A DNA stretch of 64,000 nt, from NCBI RefSeq assembly GCF_022533585.1, contig NZ_CP092827.1:5550001-5614000 (forward strand), given 5' to 3'. Position 1 is the first letter of the stretch, and every line of letters starts with the position of its first letter. The position numbers and the translations under genes were made by a program. The notes beneath the pieces were generated by a model. It was not told the origin of the DNA and searched no databases. It saw nothing but the letters and a program-made list of their open reading frames with translations. Positions 25,190-32,878 of the stretch are shown piece by piece. The stretch is from Pseudomonas sp. LS.1a (GTDB lineage: Bacteria; Pseudomonadota; Gammaproteobacteria; Pseudomonadales; Pseudomonadaceae).

Positions 25190-27163
25190 TTAGAACGCGA
25201 AGCACGAGCAACCCAGCGCACCCCAGAAGCCCTGGTAGTCATTCACCGGCACGCTCGAATGCCGTGCCTTTTCATGGCTGTGCGCATGCACCCCGCATGG
25301 CCCGCTGCACTGGTGCACGGCGGCTGCCAGCGACGGCGTGCCCACGCGCCAGTGGCCCGGCACCTTGGTCACCGGCGACCACTCCGGCAGCACCGGCACC
25401 TGGGGCGGGCCGAGCTTGTCGAATTCCGCCGCGCCATACACTACCTTGCCATCGACCACGGTAAGTACCGACTCGATACCTTTGATCGCCTCTTCATCGA
25501 CACTGAAGAAGTCCAGCGACAGCGCCGCCAGGTCGGCCAGCTGGCCCACCTTGATCTGGCCCTTCTTGCCCTGCTCGCTGGAGAACCAGGCGCTGCCCTG
25601 GGTGAACAGTTGCAGCGCAGTGTCACGGCTGAGACCTTCCGGGTACAGCTCCATGCCACCGACGGTCTTGCCGCTGACCAACCAGTACAGCGAGGTCCAC
25701 GGGTTGTAGCTGGACACGCGGGTGGCGTCGGTACCGGCGCCGACCGGCACGCCCATCTCCAGCATGCGCTTGATCGGCGGGGTCTGCTCGGCCGCCTTGG
25801 CGCCGTAGCGGTCGACGAAGTACTCACCCTGGAAGGCCATGCGGTCCTGGATGGCGATACCGCCGCCAAGCGCACGCACGCGCTCGATGTTCTGCGGGGT
25901 GATGGTTTCGGCGTGGTCGAAGAACCACGGCAGGCCATTGAACGGGATGTCGCGGTTGACCTTCTCGAACACGTCGAGCATGCGCGTGATCGATTCGTTG
26001 TAGGTGGCGTGCAGGCGGAACGGCCAGCGCTGCTCGACCAGATGACGCACCACCGGCTCCAGCTCTTGCTCCATGGTCTGCGGCAGGTCCGGACGCGGTT
26101 CGAGGAAGTCCTCGAAGTCGGCGGCAGAGAACACCAGCATTTCGCCGGCGCCGTTGTGGCGCAGGAAGTCGGTACCACTGTGCAGCTTCACGCTGGAGGT
26201 CCACTTGCGGAAGTCGTCCAGCTCTTCCTTGGGCTTCTGGGTGAACAGGTTGTAGGCAATGCGCACGGTCAGCTGGTTGTTGTCGGCCAGCTCCTGGATC
26301 ACCTGATAGTCGTCCGGGAAGTTCTGGTAGCCGCCGCCGGCATCGATGGCACTGGTCAGGCCCAGGCGGTTGAGCTCGCGCATGAACTGGCGGGTGGAGT
26401 TGACCTGGTATTCCAGCGGCAGTTTCGGCCCTTTGGCCAGGGTGGCGTAGAGGATCATCGCGTTGGGGCGGGCGATGAGCATGCCGGTCGGGTTGCCGAA
26501 CTTGTCGCGCTGGATCTCGCCGCCCGGCGGGTTGGGAGTGTCCTTGGTGTAGCCGACAGCCTTGAGTGCGGCGCGGTTGAGCAATGCACGGTCATACAGG
26601 TGCAGCAGGAATACCGGGGTGTCCGGCGCGGCCTGGTTGATTTCTTCCAGGGTCGGCATGCGTTTTTCGGCGAACTGGAACTCGTTCCAGCCACCGACCA
26701 CGCGCACCCACTGCGGGGTGGGCGTACGTGCAGCCTGGTCCTTGAGCATGCGCAGGGCATCGGCCACCGAAGGCACGCCCTCCCAGCGCAGTTCCAGGTT
26801 GTAGTTCAGGCCACCCCGGATCAGGTGCAGGTGCGAGTCGTTCAGGCCAGGGATGACCGTGCGCTGCTTGAGGTCGATGATCTGCGTGGTGGCGCCCTTG
26901 TGGGCCATGGCCTCGGCGTCGTTGCCCACGGCGATGAAACGGCCATCCTTGATGGCGACGGCGGTCGCGGTGGGCTTTTCACGATCAACGGTGTGCAGTT
27001 TGCCGTTGAACAGGATCAGATCGGCGGTCATGGAACCTCCTTGGGTGGATGCGTAAGCGGAACCGGTAAAAGGCAATGCGGACCAGAGCGCGCCGGCGGC
27101 ACCGAGCACGGTGCTGGTGGCGAGGAACTGGCGACGGGTCTTGTCGTTGCGGTCCTGGGACAT
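25190..27163 (-). CDS. Tat-exported amidohydrolase (YtcJ-like, amidohydrolase_3)
   Basis: This 657-residue protein carries a Tat signal peptide at residues 1-40 (TRRQFLATSTVLGAAGALW ... SAYAS). The metal-dependent hydrolase fold starts at LILFNGKLHTVD, with the metal HxH in PGLNDSHLHLIRGG and further ligands expected in the HAETIT and GTDATR segments. It should act in the periplasm on an amide, carbamate or similar bond; the substrate is unknown. A Cys/His-rich C-terminal extension (HQCSGPCGVHAHSHEKARHSS and GCSCFAF) is unusual. ATG 27163 with GGAGA gives the Tat start; upstream codons are non-coding. Confidence 0.88.
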   Translation of the reverse strand: MSQDRNDKTRRQFLATSTVLGAAGALWSALPFTGSAYASTQGGSMTADLILFNGKLHTVDREKPTATAVAIKDGRFIAVGNDAEAMAHKGATTQIIDLKQRTVIPGLNDSHLHLIRGGLNYNLELRWEGVPSVADALRMLKDQAARTPTPQWVRVVGGWNEFQFAEKRMPTLEEINQAAPDTPVFLLHLYDRALLNRAALKAVGYTKDTPNPPGGEIQRDKFGNPTGMLIARPNAMILYATLAKGPKLPLEYQVNSTRQFMRELNRLGLTSAIDAGGGYQNFPDDYQVIQELADNNQLTVRIAYNLFTQKPKEELDDFRKWTSSVKLHSGTDFLRHNGAGEMLVFSAADFEDFLEPRPDLPQTMEQELEPVVRHLVEQRWPFRLHATYNESITRMLDVFEKVNRDIPFNGLPWFFDHAETITPQNIERVRALGGGIAIQDRMAFQGEYFVDRYGAKAAEQTPPIKRMLEMGVPVGAGTDATRVSSYNPWTSLYWLVSGKTVGGMELYPEGLSRDTALQLFTQGSAWFSSEQGKKGQIKVGQLADLAALSLDFFSVDEEAIKGIESVLTVVDGKVVYGAAEFDKLGPPQVPVLPEWSPVTKVPGHWRVGTPSLAAAVHQCSGPCGVHAHSHEKARHSSVPVNDYQGFWGALGCSCFAF

Positions 27164-27291
27164 GGGGTTCTCCGTCTCTGGGTGCGGCGGCGGCAGGCGC
27201 AACTGCAGAGCATGCCGGTTGGTGTAGGGGCAAGGCTTGGATGGATGTGCGGTGGGTGGTTGAAGGTTAGCCCCGTTCGGCATTTGTGCTG

Positions 27292-27390
27292 CCTGTGCTG
27301 GCCTCTTCGCGGGTAAACCCGCTCCTACAGGTACTGCGCAGCGTTCTGAGTGTGCGCGGTCCCTGTGGGAGCGGGTTTACCCGCGAATGC
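27292..27390. repeat. REP pair, left copy of a 90-bp inverted repeat
   Basis: Bases 27298-27387, including the spacer and the unusual CTCCTACAG variant, match the reverse complement of 31332-31421 with one mismatch. All other REP pairs in the window have unrelated spacers. Confidence 0.92.
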
Positions 27391-27399
27391 CTCCCACCA

Positions 27400-28218
27400 T
27401 TACTTCTGGAGGAATGCCAGCAAGTCCTCATTCAGCTGCTGTGCATGAGTCACCGCAAACCCGTGCGGCGCCCCCGCATACACCTTCAGCTCAGCCCCGC
27501 GAATCAGCTCCGCCGCCCGCTTGCCGGTGCTCTCCAACGGCACGATCTGGTCGTCATCACCGTGGATCACCAGAGTCGGCACATCGACCTTGGCCATATC
27601 CGGACGGAAGTCGGTTTCGGAGAAGGCGGTCACGCAATCCAAAGTGCCCTTGATCGACGCCATCAGCGCGATGTTCAGGGTCTGGGTCTGCACCCCTTGG
27701 GACACCTGCTGCCCATGGTTGATGCCATAGAACGGCGCCGCAAAATCGGCGATGAACTGCGCGCGGTCGGCACGCAGGCCGGCGCGGATACCCTCGAACA
27801 CCGACAGGTCGACACCTTCAGGGTTGTCGTCACGCTTGCCGAACACCGGCGTTACCGCGCCCAGCAGCACCAGCCCGGCCACCCGCTCGCTGCCGTGGCG
27901 GGCGATGTAGCGGCTGACGTCACCGCCACCCATCGAGAAGCCCACCAAGGTCACGTCGCGCAGGTCGAGGTGTTCGATCAGCTGGGCGATGTCATCGGCG
28001 AAGGTGTCGTAGTCGTAGCCGCTCCACGGCTGGCTCGAACGGCCGAAACCACGGCGGTCGAAAGCAATGGCGCGGTAGCCGCGGCTGGCCAGGTATTCCA
28101 TCTGCGAATCCCACATGTCGGCATCCAGTGGCCAGCCGTGGCTGAACAGCACAGGCTTGCCGCTGCCCCAGTCCTTGAAGTAGATCGAAGTGCCATCGCG
28201 GGTAACGAACGTGCTCAT
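27400..28218 (-). CDS. Alpha/beta hydrolase, arylesterase/non-haem chloroperoxidase family
   Basis: This 272-residue cytoplasmic enzyme has the family oxyanion motif SHGWPLDADMW near residue 26. The nucleophile elbow is GFSMGGGDVSRYI with Ser near 95, the acid is Asp in VIHGDDDQIVPLE, and the base is His in GAPHGF. The sequence closely resembles Pseudomonas arylesterase/perhydrolases (FKDWGSGKPVLF, RGFGRSSQPWSGYDYDTFADD). It likely hydrolyses small esters, and perhydrolysis is a known side reaction. It is followed upstream on the same strand by an ABM membrane protein and ycaC copy 3, and it sits inside the inverted-REP-bounded segment. Confidence 0.9.
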   Translation of the reverse strand: MSTFVTRDGTSIYFKDWGSGKPVLFSHGWPLDADMWDSQMEYLASRGYRAIAFDRRGFGRSSQPWSGYDYDTFADDIAQLIEHLDLRDVTLVGFSMGGGDVSRYIARHGSERVAGLVLLGAVTPVFGKRDDNPEGVDLSVFEGIRAGLRADRAQFIADFAAPFYGINHGQQVSQGVQTQTLNIALMASIKGTLDCVTAFSETDFRPDMAKVDVPTLVIHGDDDQIVPLESTGKRAAELIRGAELKVYAGAPHGFAVTHAQQLNEDLLAFLQK

Positions 28219-28257
28219 GTCGGTATCTCCTTGAAAATGTCGAGGTAAAGGCCTGGC

Positions 28258-28824
28258 TCAGCCGCGCAGCCAGTTGGCGCAGCGGCGGGTTACCCAAGGC
28301 ATGATGTAGAACACCACGGGCAGGATGACGAACAGGTTGACGATCAGGTTGCTGGTGATCGCGCCCCCCAACTGCGGGAAGCGTGCAAACAGCGGCGCCA
28401 GCAGGTGTGGAATGATCATGGTCATCGGGCAGATCACCAGATAGGTCAGCAGCGCCTGCTTCCAGCGCGGCGGTTGCGCTGCGTTGGTGCTCGGCGGGGT
28501 GAACCAGAATTCCGGGTCGTCGTGCACCTGGGTGTGGTCACCACCCTCGAGCAGCGGCAGTACTTCGCTTACCAGTGTCTGGCGCTCGGCCGAGTTGACC
28601 CAGGCCTGCAGCAGGCTGGCATCGGCGAAGCGCACCACGGTGGTGAAATGCAGCCCGCCGTCGTCAGGGCGGATGACGTTGACGTCCAGGTGCCCCGGCT
28701 GGCGGCGCGCGGTGCTGACCGTGCGCTTGAGCCATGCTTCGTAGGCCGCCAGCGACGCGGCGCGAACCTTGTGCTGGATGACCAGGGTCACCACGTTGCG
28801 GTTGTCTTGGGGTGCGGTGTTCAT
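28258..28824 (-). CDS. ABM-domain protein with C-terminal membrane anchor
   Basis: This 188-residue protein has a ferredoxin-fold antibiotic-biosynthesis-monooxygenase domain at residues about 12-105 (VTLVIQHKVRAASLAAYEAWLKRT, PGHLDVNVIRP, FTTVVRFAD). Two membrane helices follow at about 125-180 (LLTYLVICPMTMIIPHLLAPL and ITSNLIVNLFVILPVVFYIMPWV). It matches the 'antibiotic biosynthesis monooxygenase' membrane proteins of proteobacteria, whose function is unknown. ATG 28824 has an AAGGA site. It lies 39 bp upstream of the hydrolase start on the same strand, and ycaC copy 3 is upstream again, so the three may form a leftward operon. Confidence 0.82.
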   Translation of the reverse strand: MNTAPQDNRNVVTLVIQHKVRAASLAAYEAWLKRTVSTARRQPGHLDVNVIRPDDGGLHFTTVVRFADASLLQAWVNSAERQTLVSEVLPLLEGGDHTQVHDDPEFWFTPPSTNAAQPPRWKQALLTYLVICPMTMIIPHLLAPLFARFPQLGGAITSNLIVNLFVILPVVFYIMPWVTRRCANWLRG

Positions 28825-28938
28825 CGGCGTTCCTTGGGATGAGCTTGCCCGCATCCACTGTGCAACGGCGGACGGGCGCAGGATTGGACAGGTGTGCTGC
28901 CTTGGCGGGCACCGGTTTGCGGTGCCCGCGCATCAGGC

Positions 28939-29568
28939 TTACTTGTTGGCGTTGAAAGCGTTGTAGCTGGTGATCAGGTTGCGGTAGTCCGGGATGTGGT
29001 TGGAGCACAGCGCGGCCAGCCCTTCGATGTCGTTGCGCCAGTCGCGGTGCAGCTCACAGGCCACGCCGAACCAGGTCATCAGTTGTGCGCCGGCCTGGCT
29101 CATGCGGTCGTGGGCGGCGTCGCGGGTCATCGCGTTGAAGGTGCCGGAGGCATCAGTGACCACGAACACTTCGAACTCTTCCTCCAGGGCCGACAGCGCC
29201 GGGAAGGCTACGCACACTTCAGTCACCACGCCGGCGATGATCAGTTGCTTCTTGCCGGTGGCCTTCACCGCCTTGACGAAGTCTTCGTTGTCCCAGGCGT
29301 TGATCTGGCCTGGGCGGGCGATGTACGGGGCGTCCGGGAACAGGGCTTTCAGCTCTGGTACCAGCGGGCCGTTGGGGCCTTGCTCGAAGCTGGTGGTGAG
29401 GATGGTCGGCAGGTTGAAGAACTTGGCCAGGTCGGCCAGGGCCAGCACGTTGTTCTTGAACGCGTCCGGCTCGATGTCACGGACCAGGGACAGCAGGCCA
29501 GCCTGGTGGTCGACCAGCAGGACAGCGGCGTCGTCTTTGTTCAGGCGGTTGTATTTGAAGTTGGTCAT
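28939..29568 (-). CDS. ycaC: YcaC-type cysteine hydrolase, copy 3
   Basis: This 209-residue YcaC is about 95% identical to copy 2 (about 10 substitutions, mostly at the two ends), with the same Asp/Arg/Cys triad. ATG 29568 follows GGGAGC. Its upstream 130 bp is also homologous to copy 2, including CGTTC-N8-GAACG at 29681-29698. Here the divergent neighbour is an MscS-type channel instead of the LysR gene. This is evidence for a recent duplication that carried gene plus promoter but not the regulator. It is the first gene of a likely leftward operon with the ABM protein and alpha/beta hydrolase. Confidence 0.92.
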   Translation of the reverse strand: MTNFKYNRLNKDDAAVLLVDHQAGLLSLVRDIEPDAFKNNVLALADLAKFFNLPTILTTSFEQGPNGPLVPELKALFPDAPYIARPGQINAWDNEDFVKAVKATGKKQLIIAGVVTEVCVAFPALSALEEEFEVFVVTDASGTFNAMTRDAAHDRMSQAGAQLMTWFGVACELHRDWRNDIEGLAALCSNHIPDYRNLITSYNAFNANK

Positions 29569-29680
29569 GGTCGTTGCTCCCAAGGGTTTTGATTTTTTCA
29601 GTAAGTGGGGTGTTTCGCGTTGATGGGAGAAGATTAAAACCATGACCTTTTTGGCGGTAGATAGCAGTTTTTGGCTCTAG

Positions 29681-29698
29681 CGTTCTGTTTTATGAACG
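29681..29698. promoter_or_regulatory. Putative LysR-type operator, ycaC copy 3
   Basis: The same CGTTC-N8-GAACG dyad and flanking block as at 20867-20884, 113 bp before the ycaC ATG as in copy 2. Confidence 0.6.
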
Positions 29699-29713
29699 AT
29701 GGTTTTGTGTGGG

Positions 29714-29822
29714 CTGTACCGGCCCTTTCGCGGCTAAAGCCGCTCCCACAGGGATTGCGCTGGATTTGAATCGTGCGCAGTACCTGTGGGAGCGGCTTTA
29801 GCCGCGAAGAGGCCGGCACAGG
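29714..29822. repeat. REP pair, GCGGCTAAAGCCGC subtype
   Basis: The same GCTAAAGC/GCTTTAGC subtype as the pair upstream of ycaC copy 2, but with a different spacer. Confidence 0.88.
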
Positions 29823-29888
29823 CCCCATTGCCTGCCCGGCCAACCTGCTCTATTACTACCCACAGCCCTCCCCTTACCCGAGACCACC

Positions 29889-31316
29889 ATGCTGGCGTTC
29901 ATCCAGTCATACCCGTTGCTGCTCGGCACTGCCCTGATCCTGCTCGATCTTGTGCTCTGGCAACTGATACCTCTACAGCAGCGGGCCTGGCGCATAGGCG
30001 CGCGGCTGGTGCTGTTCCTGCTGTTCAGCTCGTTGCTGGTGGCCGCCGGCATGAGCCCGCTGCAACCGCCACCCTGGCCCGATGATGTCTCGCGCAACCT
30101 GATTGCCACGGTACTGGCGATAGGCTGGTGGCTGTTCGGTGCGCGCACGGTGACGGTGGTGTTCGGCCTGTTGCTGGGTGCCCGTGGCAGCCACGGCGGG
30201 CGTTTGCTGCAGGATGTGCTGGGCGCGCTGATCTTCCTGGCTGCCGTGGTCGCTGCCGCAGGCTATGTATTGCAGTTGCCGGTGAAGGGCCTGCTGGCCA
30301 CGTCAGGGGTAATGGCCATCGTCATCGGCCTGGCGCTGCAGAGCACACTGGCCGACGTATTCAGTGGCATCATCCTGAACACCACGCGGCCGTATCAGAT
30401 TGGCGACTCGATCTCCATCGACGGCACCGACGGCAAGGTGCTGGAAATCGACTGGCGCGCCACCCGCCTGCTCACCAGCACCGGCAGCCTGGCGGTAATC
30501 CCCAACTCGGTGGCGGCCAAGGCCCGGCTGCTCAACCACAGCCGCCCGGCCGATGTGCACGGGGTGTCGATCAGCGTGGTGGTGCCGGCCAAGGTGCGGC
30601 CCAAGCGGGTGTTCGATGCGCTGGAAAAGGCCTTGCAAGGCGTGAGTGCCATTCTTGCAACACCAAAACCAAAGGTGACGGTGAAAGCCTCGACGCTGGA
30701 GTCCGTGGAGTACGAAGCCAGCGGTTACGTGGCCGATGCGGGCGCCAAAGGCGACGCGCGCAACCAGTTGTTCGACCTGGCCCACCGCCACCTGGAGGCC
30801 AGCGGGGTGATGTGGAACGCCGACCTGGCCATGCCTCCCCGCAGCCGCCAGCGCGAGGTGCTGGACGAGGTGCGGGTGTTCCGCTCGCTGAGCAGTGAAG
30901 AGCGCGATGCGCTGAGCCAGCGCATGACGACCGTGGAATACCTGGCGGACCAGGTGATTCTGGGCGTGGGCGAGCATTCCGATCATTTGCTGGTGATTGG
31001 CAGCGGGGTGGTTTCGGCGTCGATCCGCGATGGCGACAAACTGGTCGAGGCCGGGCGCATGGGCCCAGGCGAGGTGCTGGGGATCGAGGGGATCGTCGAC
31101 GAGGAGGACTCGCTGGCCGAGTTCCGCACGCTGACCGGTTGCGTGCTGTATCGGATCGACAAGGAACAGGTGAAGAGCTGCCTGGTGCAACGCGGCGATG
31201 TGCAGACGGCATTGAGCAAGTTGCAGCGGTTCCGGCGTCAGAACCGGGAGTCGTTGTTGCTGCAAAAACCGGTTTCGATCAAGAAAGGCGGCTTCCTCAG
31301 CTGGTTGCACAAGTAA
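29889..31316 (+). CDS. MscS-family channel with C-terminal cyclic-nucleotide-binding-like domain
   Basis: This 475-residue inner-membrane protein has four to five N-terminal helices and the MscS pore helix and beta domain at residues about 135-215 (GVMAIVIGLALQSTLADVFSGIILNTTRPYQIGDSISIDGTDGKVLEIDWRATRL). The alpha/beta vestibule runs to about 310. Residues about 325-450 form a CNB-like fold (FRSLSSEERDALSQRM, GEVLGIEGIVDEEDSLAEFRTLTGCVLYRI). It may be gated by ligand instead of, or as well as, tension. The phosphate-binding cassette is not clearly conserved, so ligand identity is open. It is the last gene before the right inverted REP copy. Confidence 0.86.
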   Translation: MLAFIQSYPLLLGTALILLDLVLWQLIPLQQRAWRIGARLVLFLLFSSLLVAAGMSPLQPPPWPDDVSRNLIATVLAIGWWLFGARTVTVVFGLLLGARGSHGGRLLQDVLGALIFLAAVVAAAGYVLQLPVKGLLATSGVMAIVIGLALQSTLADVFSGIILNTTRPYQIGDSISIDGTDGKVLEIDWRATRLLTSTGSLAVIPNSVAAKARLLNHSRPADVHGVSISVVVPAKVRPKRVFDALEKALQGVSAILATPKPKVTVKASTLESVEYEASGYVADAGAKGDARNQLFDLAHRHLEASGVMWNADLAMPPRSRQREVLDEVRVFRSLSSEERDALSQRMTTVEYLADQVILGVGEHSDHLLVIGSGVVSASIRDGDKLVEAGRMGPGEVLGIEGIVDEEDSLAEFRTLTGCVLYRIDKEQVKSCLVQRGDVQTALSKLQRFRRQNRESLLLQKPVSIKKGGFLSWLHK

Positions 31317-31317
31317 G

Positions 31318-31423
31318 CCTGTGCTGGCCCCTTCGCGGGTAAACCCGCTCCCACAGAGACCGCGCACACTCAGAACGCTGCGCAGTACCTGTAGGAGCGG
31401 GTTTACCCGCGAAGAGGCCAGTA
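31318..31423. repeat. REP pair, right copy of a 90-bp inverted repeat
   Basis: Bases 31332-31421 are the reverse complement of 27298-27387 with one mismatch, spacer included. The two copies bound 3.9 kb holding four genes. Confidence 0.92.
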
Positions 31424-31424
31424 C

Positions 31425-32711
31425 TTACAACACAACTCTCAAACATTGCCCCGCGTGGTACAGCGAGAACCCGGACTCATAGAACGCCGTCCGCAGCGAG
31501 GGCGCACTCACGCCCTTCATCGGCGAAAACGGAATCGGCAGGCTGCTCGCCTCCCCCTTCAGCAAGAACTCGGCAAACGCCCGGCCAATCACGGTCCCGG
31601 TGGTATTACCCCGCCCGTTGTACCCGGTCACCGCCACCAGCCCCGGCGCCGGCTCGAACAGCCGCATCAGGTGGTCGGGGGTGAAGTCGATGCAGCCGGT
31701 CCAGTGCATTTCCCACTCGACCTTGCCCAACTCGGGGTAGTAGTGGCTCTGGATCCGGTCGGCCCAGCTGCGCACGAACCACGCCGGCTTGTTGTCGACC
31801 CGGCCCAGGCTGCCGAGCAGCAGGCGGCCCTGGTCGTCGCGACGGATGCTGCTGAGCACGGTGCGGGTGTCCCACGAGCCTTGGCCATGGGGCAGCACCT
31901 TGTCGGCTGCAGCGCCCTGCAACGGCTTGGACGCCACCTGGTAGTAATAGCCACGGAAGAACTGCTTCTGCAGGTTGCTCCAGTCGCCTTCGGTGTAGGC
32001 GCCGGTGGAAATCACCACCTTCTCGGCGCGCACCGAACCGCGTGCGGTCTTCACCCGCCAGGCATCGCCGTCACGCTCCAGGCCTTCGACCGAAGACTGC
32101 TGGAACAGCTTGCCGCCCAGGCGCGCCACCGCTGCGGCCAGGCCTTGGGTGTAGCCCATGGGGTTGATGGTGCCGGCGCGGCGGTCGAGCAGCGCGGCGG
32201 AGATCTTGTCGGTGCCGCAGTATTCCTGGCACTGGGCGCCGGTCAACAGCTCCACGTCGGCACCACGGCGACGCCATTGTTCGTGGCGAGCCTCGAGGTC
32301 GGCGATACCGGTGGCGTTGTGCGCCATGTGCAGCGTGCCTTTGTGCTGGGCCTGGCAATCGATGCCAAGGCGTTCGATCATGGCGAACACTTCAGCCGGC
32401 GCTTCACCGAGGACCTTGTTCAGGCGGCTGCCCTGCTGCTGGCCGAGAGTGGCCTCGACATCGTCGGGGCGGATCCAGGTGCCGGCGTTGACCAGGCCGA
32501 CGTTGCGCCCGGAGCCACCGTGCCCGATCTTCCAGGCCTCCAGCAGGATCACCGACTTGCCCTGTTCGAGCAGGTGGATGGCCGCCGACAGGCCGGTAAT
32601 GCCGCCACCGATCACGCAGACATCGGCCTTGTGCTCACCGGCCAGGGCCTGGGCGGCGACGGTCGGTTTGCTGACGAATTCCCACAAGCATTCTTGACGC
32701 AGTTCGGACAT
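31425..32711 (-). CDS. amaA: L-pipecolate oxidase AmaA (FAD-dependent)
   Basis: This 428-residue DAO-family flavoprotein has the FAD motif VCVIGGGITGLSAAIHLLEQG at residues 32-52 and the HGGSGRNVGLVNAG segment that follows it. The C-terminal substrate/flavin region is GCIDFTPDHLMRLFEPAPGLVAVTGYNGRG. In P. putida AmaA oxidises L-pipecolate in the D-lysine route, giving the piperideine/2-aminoadipate semialdehyde that AmaB uses. It lies downstream of amaB on the same strand, with a REP pair in the 167-bp gap. The name rests on motif plus the diagnostic amaB-LysR-hglS neighbourhood; related oxidases of gamma-glutamylputrescine look similar. Confidence 0.85.
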   Translation of the reverse strand: MSELRQECLWEFVSKPTVAAQALAGEHKADVCVIGGGITGLSAAIHLLEQGKSVILLEAWKIGHGGSGRNVGLVNAGTWIRPDDVEATLGQQQGSRLNKVLGEAPAEVFAMIERLGIDCQAQHKGTLHMAHNATGIADLEARHEQWRRRGADVELLTGAQCQEYCGTDKISAALLDRRAGTINPMGYTQGLAAAVARLGGKLFQQSSVEGLERDGDAWRVKTARGSVRAEKVVISTGAYTEGDWSNLQKQFFRGYYYQVASKPLQGAAADKVLPHGQGSWDTRTVLSSIRRDDQGRLLLGSLGRVDNKPAWFVRSWADRIQSHYYPELGKVEWEMHWTGCIDFTPDHLMRLFEPAPGLVAVTGYNGRGNTTGTVIGRAFAEFLLKGEASSLPIPFSPMKGVSAPSLRTAFYESGFSLYHAGQCLRVVL

Positions 32712-32752
32712 GGCCCGGCTCCAGCAATTTGTTCTTGTTTGGGGCCGTTGTG

Positions 32753-32841
32753 CGACCCATTCGCGGGTAAACCCGCTCCCACAGGTGCATCACAGGTTTC
32801 GAAAACTGTGTTGTACCTGTGGGAGCGGGTTTACCCGCGAA
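32753..32841. repeat. REP pair (inverted)
   Basis: REP cores with GGGTAAACCCG/GGGTTTACCCG centres lie between amaB and amaA. Located inside an operon, they may shape mRNA stability. Confidence 0.88.
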
Positions 32842-32878
32842 CCGGGGGCCAGGCCCCCGGCCATGCAGCATCAGCCGA

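Noticed and set aside
25259..27316. 685-codon open frame on the + strand opposite the amidohydrolase
   Set aside because: The frame follows third-position GC bias of the real gene, with no start site and no recognisable motif.
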